The notes under the pieces: generated by a model | Databases searched by the model: none | What the model was told of the DNA's origin: nothing | Seen by the model: the letters and a program-made list of their open reading frames with translations, nothing else | Origin: Ignavibacterium sp. | Lineage (GTDB): Bacteria > Zixibacteria > MSB-5A5 > GN15 > PGXB01 | Assembly: GCA_020724775.1 (NCBI GenBank) | Contig: DYGG01000004.1 | Location: 1 to 39,599 of the forward strand | Reading direction: 5' to 3' | Length of the DNA stretch: 39,599 bases | Shown: positions 34,060-39,599 of the stretch, in pieces | Layout: each line of letters opens with the position of its first letter | Numbering within the stretch: position 1 is the first letter of the stretch | Made by a program: the position numbers and the translations under genes

Positions 34060-34932
34060 CTACACCTTTAAATCGCTACTCAAGATCAAGATTTCGCGAG
34101 ACCGTTTTTCCTTTGACATGCCGTAAATCCAAGCAAGCGAGACTATATTATGCTTCCTGTACATATGTCTAATCTTCTCACAATCATTGTAAGATAATAT
34201 CCAGCGTCCGCGCTCATTCAGCATTTCGGCAAGTGCAGTATGATCGAAACCTGTGTGAGTGTCACCCTTGACCCCATATAGGGCTTGTCCATTCATGTAT
34301 GGCGGATCAAGATAAAGGAATGCAGTCTTGTGCTTTGGTATGACTTCCCGGAAATCAGCACACTCTACCTGCAAGTTTTCAATCTTAATACTGCTTAGTC
34401 TCGCTATCGCTGAATGCGTGAATCTCGGATGACCTGGCGACATTCCCCCTGACAGCGTGGTGCCCGAGAATGACGACCTATTCAGCACAAAAAAGGCCGC
34501 CGCGCGTTCTACTTGATCATCCAGTTCAAGATAAGTTTTTTGAAGTTCATAAAATCGCCTCCGGGACAATGGCAAGTAACTTTTGACCCTTTGCACAAGT
34601 TTTGTCTGCTTACCTAATAGGACCTCCCAGAAGTCAATGAGCGGTCGGAAAATATCTGAACCATAGACCTTCATCCTTGTCGTACACGCCAACTCTATTG
34701 ACCCACCGCCCAAAAACGGAGAACAAAGCACTTTTTCATTATGCGGTATTCGGGCAAAAATTGCTCTAACTGCCCTGTTTTTTCCCCCTGGATATCTTAA
34801 AGGAGACCTTGGATAATCTCTCGGAAGTCCTCCCAAAAGGTCTATTGTCTCTCTGCTGCTTGAAAAATATCTCTTCTGTGCAACTCCAGAATTCTCTATC
34901 TCAGCCGCCTTCTGCAGATTACTTGAACTCAT
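34060..34932 (-). CDS. D12-class (Dam-like) N6-adenine DNA methyltransferase
   Basis: 290 aa. Motif X-like LRYPGGK (45-51), AdoMet motif SPFLGGGSIE (71-80), catalytic motif DPPY (209-212), in the alpha-class order. The closing segment SYNDCEKIRHMYRKHN is typical of the MethyltransfD12 family. It should methylate adenine N6 in a short sequence. First gene of the island, reading into the HaeIII-like endonuclease. AGGGGGTGGGGA precedes the ATG. AT-richer than the surrounding genome. Confidence 0.88.
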   Translation of the reverse strand: MSSSNLQKAAEIENSGVAQKRYFSSSRETIDLLGGLPRDYPRSPLRYPGGKNRAVRAIFARIPHNEKVLCSPFLGGGSIELACTTRMKVYGSDIFRPLIDFWEVLLGKQTKLVQRVKSYLPLSRRRFYELQKTYLELDDQVERAAAFFVLNRSSFSGTTLSGGMSPGHPRFTHSAIARLSSIKIENLQVECADFREVIPKHKTAFLYLDPPYMNGQALYGVKGDTHTGFDHTALAEMLNERGRWILSYNDCEKIRHMYRKHNIVSLAWIYGMSKEKRSREILILSSDLKV

Positions 34933-35108
34933 TCCCCACCCCCTATCTCGATTTCTACTCCAATTCTCATCAGAATTAACTTTCTTGTTTACTCTCCGTA
35001 GAGCAGAAGCCTAATTTGCGGACTCAAGTTCGGTTACTATCTAACTACCTCAGTCAATTAGAGAGCCATCAACCAATCTCTGGTAACAAGTCTAATATGC
35101 TAGAATCC

Positions 35109-35136
35109 ACTGACAAACGCTGTCAGTCTTTTTTTT
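35109..35136 (+). terminator. Strong hairpin-T8 terminator at the right edge of the island
   Basis: ACTGACA (35109-35115), AACGC loop, TGTCAGT (35121-35127), C, then eight T. It points in the plus direction, although all nearby genes are on the minus strand. It directly abuts the hprK stop. Confidence 0.75.
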
Positions 35137-36103
35137 ACTCATAATCGGATTCCAGGTAGTCTTCGGTCATCTCCTGGCGGTGCATACGCTCGGAAAGGCG
35201 GCGGGAGAACTCCAGAGCCGAATTTTCACCGTAAACCTTAAGCATATGGTTCATCGCTATCACCTCAGAAATCACGGTGATATTTTTCCCGGGGGAAATC
35301 GGCACATTGACCTGCGGAATCGAAACCCCCAATATGGTGGTGGTGGTATCCTCTATCCCCAGCCGCTCGTATTCGAGGTCATCGGACCAGGGCGTAAGAT
35401 GCACCTCGACCTCAATCCTTTTCTGCAGACGGATGGAGCGGATACCGAAAAGTTTCTCGATATCGATAATCCCGATACCGCGGACTTCCATATGATGCCC
35501 CAGAAGTTCAGAACCGGTGCCGACAATCAGGTCGGGGGCTTTGCGGATAATCTTGACGACGTCATCTGCCACCAGCCGATGCCCCCGTTCGACCAGGTCA
35601 AGCGCGATTTCGGATTTTCCGATACCGGATTTGCCGGCATAAAGGAGCCCAACACCATAGACGTCGACCAATGTGCCATGCATGGTCATAGACGGGGCAA
35701 AGTAGGCGTCAAGCTATGCCGCCAGACGGTTGGTCAAATCGGAGGTGGTCAAGCGGGATGAAAAGACGGCAGTTTTGTGGCGGTCGGCAATCTCGAGGAA
35801 ATCAAGCGGCGGAGTGATACCTTTGGCAATAATCATGAGGGGGATATCGCTGGCAAGAATCCGTTCGGCGGCCGAGAGAAGAGTGCTGTGCCCCATTTTG
35901 ATAAGATAGGTCATTTCGGTTTCGCCGAGCACCTGGGTGCGCTGGCTGGCAAAGCGGTCGGTGAATCCGGCCAGCGCCAGCCCGGGGCGATGGATTTCTG
36001 AATTGGTGATTCTTTTCTTAAGACCGGCTTCGGAGTTGAGAAGGGTCATGTCCAAGTAGTTTTTGCGGTCTTTATATAGTTTTTCGACAGTTAGTTCCGG
36101 CAT
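35135..36103 (-). pseudogene. hprK: HPr kinase/phosphorylase split by an in-frame TAG
   Basis: Read through the stop this is a full-length HprK (322 positions). N-terminal domain 35714-36103: ribosome site AAGG before the ATG, motif RPGLALAGFTDRFASQRTQV. C-terminal kinase domain 35135-35689: P-loop AGKSGIGKSE, VADDVV, and the family signature HHMEVRGIGIIDIEKLFG. A TAG at 35714-35716 separates them after NRLAA, in the linker, with the frame unchanged (next LDAYFAPSMTMHG). The ATG at 35689 has no ribosome site. All recognisable catalytic residues remain, so this may be a recent nonsense mutation, a readthrough site, a true two-piece enzyme or a sequence error. HprK phosphorylates HPr Ser-46 in carbon control; no HPr gene is in the window. 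Confidence 0.8.
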
Positions 36104-36127
36104 AAATTGACCTTGTGTCCGCACCCC

Positions 36128-36146
36128 GTCCCGCCTATGGCGGGAC
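36128..36146. repeat. GC-rich hairpin upstream of hprK
   Basis: GTCCCGCC-tat-GGCGGGAC, perfect 8-bp stem, 25 bp before the hprK start. Confidence 0.65.
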
Positions 36147-36253
36147 GAGGCGAAAAAGTTGGTTCAGTTCAATTTATGAGATGGTGATGCGGGAAGCAAA
36201 TGAAAAAAGAAGTGGAGAGGTGATGGGGCTTATTTGTTGGAAGACCTTATATA

Positions 36254-36513
36254 TGTCAGGAAGGGGTTGCTGACACCGCTTAGGGGAAGGCGTCAGTTCT
36301 CGTTCCGACAGGAGTCGGGATTAGGAGATGACGCAACGGGAGAAATCCTGAGTCCGCAGACGAGGGCGTCTGCGGGCACAGAGTGTCAGGAAGGGGTTCC
36401 TGACACCGCTTAGGGGAAGGCGTCAGTTCTCGTTCCGACAGGAGTCGGGATTAGGAGATGACGCAACGGGAGAAATCCTGAGTCCGCAGACGAGGGCGTC
36501 TGCGGGCACAGAG
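36254..36513. repeat. Tandem 130-bp duplication with two palindromes per unit
   Basis: Units 36254-36383 and 36384-36513 differ, as far as I can see, at one base (G at 36269, C at 36399). Each has GTCAGGAA-gggg-TTCCTGAC (perfect only in the second unit) and CCGCAGACG-aggg-CGTCTGCGG. REP-like structure. Confidence 0.85.
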
Positions 36514-36639
36514 TTGAGATTCCGTCAGGAGTCCGCCGCGGCGGACTGATGCCGGGGCGGTGGAAACAGTCTGCGGAGTTATTTTCAACGGTCTGCTGAG
36601 TTTGCAATCAGCGAGCTACTGAGTTCATCCCTCAGAAGG

Positions 36640-37611
36640 TCAATCTTTGTCTTCAGACTTGAGCCTCATCTCCTCCATCTGCTTCTGAAGAATTTTCATC
36701 TGCTCCTGCAACTGCTTCATCGATTCTTTAAGCCCCTCCATGCTGGGGAGATTGTCGTCAAAATCACCGTGATACAACCCTTTCATTTTGGGCAGATAAT
36801 GGAAATCGAAATTGTCCAAGCCGGGAACGTCAGGAATGACAATATTCGGCATATCGAAGGAGAACTCGGGGCGCTCGTCAATCTCAACCGCCATCTCCAG
36901 ATTTCTCTTTTCTCTCAGGACGCCAATAGTGACTTTGTCTCCCTTGTCTTTCTTGCGAATCGCCTTCTGAATGTCGGAAGGAGATTTTACCGGTTCGCTG
37001 TCAATTGAAACTATGACATCACCGGCTTTGAGTCCGGCTTTCCGGGCGGGAGAATCATCGATGACCTCCGTTACCAGGGCTCCCTCGCCATCTTTCACCC
37101 CAAAATATTCGCCGAGTTGGGCATTGAGGCTCTCCAGATTGATTCCTATGTAGGAATTAGAGAATGACGATTTGTCGTAGAAATAGGAGAGACTTTTCTT
37201 GTAGGCTTTGGGGGATTTGCCTTTTCCCATCATCGTGACGGCATCGTCATCGTCACGGACCCCGATAGCGGCGGTGAGAGTAAGTTCTTTGCCTTTGCGA
37301 AGAACTTTCATTTTGACCTGGTCGCCTTTCTGATACTTACGAATCATCTCGGAAAGTTGGTCGGAGCCGGTCAGTTTGGTGCCATCAATGCTGACAATAA
37401 TATCCCCCTGTTTCAGGCCGGCGTTATCAGCCGGGGAATCATCGACGACATGATTGATAATGACGCCGTAATCGCTCTCCAGATGGAAGGCTTCTTTCAG
37501 GTCGGGGTCAACGGTCTGGGAATAGACACCGAGCCAGCCGTCGGCGGCGACGCTCAGCGCCGGAAATGCCAGAAACAAGACCACCGTCAAAAACTTGGTC
37601 AGTCGCTTCAT
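36640..37611 (-). CDS. Exported double-PDZ protein (no protease domain)
   Basis: 323 aa from the ATG at 37611, which has GGAGG 5 bp upstream; in-frame starts before it would spoil the signal peptide MKRLTKFLTVVLFLAFPALS. Two PDZ domains: one around VIINHVVDDSPADNAGLKQGDIIVSIDG, the other around VTEVIDDSPARKAGLKAGDVIVSID, each with a GLxxGD(I/V)I loop. A short acidic linker lies between them. The tail (about 270-323) is a charged coiled-coil (KESMKQLQEQMKILQKQMEE). It resembles the PDZ half of HtrA/DegP without the serine protease, so it is more likely a periplasmic scaffold or peptide-binding protein. Transcribed alone. Confidence 0.85.
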   Translation of the reverse strand: MKRLTKFLTVVLFLAFPALSVAADGWLGVYSQTVDPDLKEAFHLESDYGVIINHVVDDSPADNAGLKQGDIIVSIDGTKLTGSDQLSEMIRKYQKGDQVKMKVLRKGKELTLTAAIGVRDDDDAVTMMGKGKSPKAYKKSLSYFYDKSSFSNSYIGINLESLNAQLGEYFGVKDGEGALVTEVIDDSPARKAGLKAGDVIVSIDSEPVKSPSDIQKAIRKKDKGDKVTIGVLREKRNLEMAVEIDERPEFSFDMPNIVIPDVPGLDNFDFHYLPKMKGLYHGDFDDNLPSMEGLKESMKQLQEQMKILQKQMEEMRLKSEDKD

Positions 37612-37750
37612 AAATTCCTCCATTGTTTTTTTTACACGCAATTAGTTTTACGCAGGGTCATCAGAGGAGGTTCCGTCAAAAAATTGCGGTCGGCAGGCGG
37701 CCCGGGGACTGGTCAAATTTTGAGCGGGATAAGACCTTTGTCCGGTGCGC

Positions 37751-38647
37751 TCAGTACAGTTTCTCTCTTTTGGCGAGGAAGGCGTAAAGGGCGTAGTCGA
37801 AGGGGATGGAGGTATCTATCAGATGGTAATCGATTCGGCTCTGACGACAGGCGGAGGCGATCTGCTCGGAGAATTCTTTCGACAGACGGGCGAAATGTTT
37901 CTTTATCTGCCACGGGAGAGTGGTCAGTTCTTCGCCGGTCTCGAGGTCTTTGAAAATCGCCTCGGTGGGAAAGGCGAAATCCCGTTCCCGCGGGTCAAGG
38001 ATATGGAACAGGATTACTTCGTGCTTCTTGTGACGGAAATGTTTGAGTCCGGAGATGATTTTTTCCGGGTCATCCAGGAGGTCGGAGAGGATGATGATTA
38101 AGCCGCGGCGGCTGATACGTTCCGCCATTTCGTGCAAGGCGAGGGAGATATCGGTTTTGTCGGAGGGAGTTTGACTGGCTAATTCCTGAAGGAGAATATG
38201 GAGATGTCCCGATTTGCTTCGCGGCGGCAGGTAGCGGCGGATTTTTTCATCGAAAGTCACCAGCCCGACGGCATCCCGCTGTTTGAGCATCATGAACGAC
38301 AGCGAGGCGGCAAGGAGGGAGGCGTAATCGAGTTTGACCGTTCCGCCGCTGGAGTATCCCATGGAGGCGGAGCAATCGAGAAGAAGATACCCTTTGAGGT
38401 TGGTCTCTTCCTCGTACTGCTTGATATAGTAACGGTCGGATTTGGCGAAGACTTTCCAGTCGATATCGCGGATATTGTCGCCCGGCATGTACTGGCGGTG
38501 CTCGGCGAATTCGACAGAAAAGCCATGATAGGGGGATTTATGCAGACCGGCGATGAACCCTTCGACCACCATCCGGGCGCGGAGTTCCATCCCTTTCAGT
38601 TTTCCGACGATTTCGGGGTCAAGATATTTGCGGTAGGAGGCGGGCAT
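37751..38647 (-). CDS. DUF58 / von Willebrand A-like protein
   Basis: 298 aa, soluble. DUF58 hallmark HGFSVEFAEHRQYMPGDNIR followed by DIDWKVFAKSD, then a vWA-like fold with the metal-site motif DCSASM (DxSxS). Family members usually sit beside a MoxR AAA+ ATPase and vWA/BatA membrane proteins and act in assembly or maturation of protein complexes. No moxR gene is in the window; the gene upstream is a small membrane protein beyond a 285-bp repeat region. The ATG at 38647 lies in a GC-rich region with a weak ribosome site. Confidence 0.88.
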   Translation of the reverse strand: MPASYRKYLDPEIVGKLKGMELRARMVVEGFIAGLHKSPYHGFSVEFAEHRQYMPGDNIRDIDWKVFAKSDRYYIKQYEEETNLKGYLLLDCSASMGYSSGGTVKLDYASLLAASLSFMMLKQRDAVGLVTFDEKIRRYLPPRSKSGHLHILLQELASQTPSDKTDISLALHEMAERISRRGLIIILSDLLDDPEKIISGLKHFRHKKHEVILFHILDPRERDFAFPTEAIFKDLETGEELTTLPWQIKKHFARLSKEFSEQIASACRQSRIDYHLIDTSIPFDYALYAFLAKREKLY

Positions 38648-38690
38648 AGGGGGGTTAATCGAGGCGGTTCGATATTCCTGCGCTTTCGTT

Positions 38691-38899
38691 GTTATTCATT
38701 ATTGTTTTGTCAGAATCCAGGTCGCACACGGTTATCATAATTGTTACCCCAGGTCATTTTGTCAAAACCCAAGAGGGATTTTGACCTACTCGCCAGGTGT
38801 TATTCATTATTGTTTTGTCAGAATCCAGGTCGCACACGGTTATCATAATTGTTACCCCAGGTCATTCTGTCAAAACCCAAGAGGGATTTTGACCTACTC
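38691..38899. repeat. 101-bp direct duplication, each unit ending in a REP-like palindrome (copies B and C)
   Basis: Units 38691-38791 and 38799-38899 (period 108 bp) are nearly identical; I see one difference, T versus C in CATTTTGTC/CATTCTGTC. The last 31 bp of each (38761-38791, 38869-38899) equal the copy at 12634-12664, with GTAG before the palindrome on the minus strand. The 285-bp gap 38648-38932 holds nothing else recognisable. Confidence 0.85.
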
Positions 38900-38932
38900 C
38901 ACACAATTTTCTTGGTCGAAGGTGGCCAGGTT

Positions 38933-39511
38933 CTATCTCTTCCTCAAATCCGCAAAGATTCTAAGCGACATATAGAGAATCATCGCAAGGAGCGGGATGC
39001 CGCCGATGTAACTGAGGATTTTGCCGTAAATGCAGGAATCGAGTCCGGCCAGGCCGACGGCGTGCAGAAAAATGGCGACGCCGAAAATCCAGAGAGAGAG
39101 TTTTTTGGTGCGGGGCGCCACCGTGCTAAACAGAAAGATAGCCCCCAGCCCGAAAAAGAGCGCCGTATGGCCATTGAGATGAACATGGGAAAGTTTGAGA
39201 TTATCTTCAAAAGTCTCCCAGGCAGATTCCTCCCCCGGCTCCTTGAATTCCTCAGCATTAGATTCATCAATCGGCTCCTGCTCACCGGAATCGGACCAGT
39301 CGGGAGCGGTAACCGCCTGGTCATCGGAGAGAATTGTCTCCATATCGGCCTGATAGTCGTACTCCTCTGATTTTTCATCTCCAAAGACTCCTGATTCCAC
39401 CGTGGCCAGGGTTGCCGCCCAGAGGAAGACCGCCAGCATCAGAAAGGTAAAGATGCCGACAAAGAGTTTACCGTATGGGGGAAGTTTGGTGAGATTGAAA
39501 TCATTAAACAT
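38933..39511 (-). CDS. Small membrane protein with His-rich helix, unknown function
   Basis: 192 aa. Helix 1 (about 14-34), then an acidic extracytoplasmic loop of about 70 residues (many Asp/Glu, residues 45-105), then three helices: HVHLNGHTALFFGLGAIFLF, a LWIFGVAIFLHAVGLA segment, and IPLLAMILYMSLRIF. Histidines in helices 2 and 3 could bind haem or metal (inference), in the way of small cytochrome-oxidase-like membrane proteins. AGGAGTG precedes the ATG. Family not recognised. The stop is about 285 bp from the DUF58 start, so co-transcription is uncertain. Confidence 0.65.
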   Translation of the reverse strand: MFNDFNLTKLPPYGKLFVGIFTFLMLAVFLWAATLATVESGVFGDEKSEEYDYQADMETILSDDQAVTAPDWSDSGEQEPIDESNAEEFKEPGEESAWETFEDNLKLSHVHLNGHTALFFGLGAIFLFSTVAPRTKKLSLWIFGVAIFLHAVGLAGLDSCIYGKILSYIGGIPLLAMILYMSLRIFADLRKR

Positions 39512-39599
39512 GGTCCACTCCTGTTTTTATTGGATTCCGTTCCGAAATATTTCCATGATTAAACAAATCGGGCTACCCGCGGACTTTGACGTTCTCGAG
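39512..39599. other. Window edge, upstream of the last gene
   Basis: 88 bp of non-coding sequence containing the ribosome site of the preceding entry; no other feature. Confidence 0.4.

Larger units (their letters stand above)
36125..36639. other. 515-bp repeat-rich intergenic region
   Basis: No gene. Contains the hairpin at 36128, a 130-bp tandem duplication (36254-36513) and a perfect palindrome GTCCGCCG-CGGCGGAC at 36531-36546. Confidence 0.7.

Noticed and set aside
35714-35716. TAG read as pyrrolysine or genome-wide recoding
   Set aside because: rpmH, yidC, lspA and the D12 MTase all end in TAG at the expected length.
36254-36513. CRISPR array
   Set aside because: Only two units of 130 bp, no spacer-repeat pattern and no cas genes; it is a tandem duplication of palindromic units.

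Overview
The window looks like chromosomal DNA of a diderm (Gram-negative-type) bacterium. Two large secreted proteins carry dockerin-like calcium-loop pairs, and one of them also has a C-terminal type IX secretion (T9SS)-like sorting domain. Together with very large multihaem cytochromes, this suggests the FCB superphylum or a related candidate phylum (Zixibacteria-like). That assignment is inference from gene style only.

Layout. 127-1425 (-) encodes a Tat-exported flavoprotein resembling flavocytochrome c sulfide dehydrogenase, and 1680-1961 (+) a small unknown protein. 1986-8841 (-) is one tightly coupled five-gene operon: a cytochrome b-like membrane protein, a 20-haem cytochrome c, a 16-haem cytochrome c, an outer-membrane beta-barrel, and a ferredoxin-flavin oxidoreductase. 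It reads as a route for electrons from the quinone pool through the periplasm to the outer membrane, that is, a porin-cytochrome-like extracellular electron transfer system with unusual composition. 9268-10065 is a broken alpha/beta hydrolase. 10203-15114 (-) holds an unknown membrane-anchored protein, two paralogous dockerin-like secreted proteins and a small outer-membrane barrel.

15360-17859 (+) is rpmH-rnpA-yidD-yidC. It converges on a minus-strand block, dnaA-dnaN-recF plus an orphan MalK-type ABC ATPase (17922-22900). The probable replication origin lies at 22901-23373. Then come mrp and the ileS-dksA-like-lspA operon (24597-28707). The IleRS is the type-2 form with a permuted GXHH signature. 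A GT-C-like membrane protein (29064-30950) follows on the plus strand.

31422-34932 is an AT-richer restriction-modification island made of two methyltransferase-endonuclease pairs: a D12 adenine MTase with a HaeIII-like REase, and a TSPPY MTase with a PmeII-like REase. Its left edge abuts the tail of a truncated gene. To its right lies hprK, split by an in-frame TAG exactly between its two domains, then a repeat-rich intergenic stretch, a double-PDZ exported protein, a DUF58 protein and a small membrane protein.

REP-like palindromes, several of them preceded by GTAG, are scattered through the window and occur in tandem at 36254-36513 and 38691-38899. No tRNA, rRNA, CRISPR array, transposase or integrase was seen.
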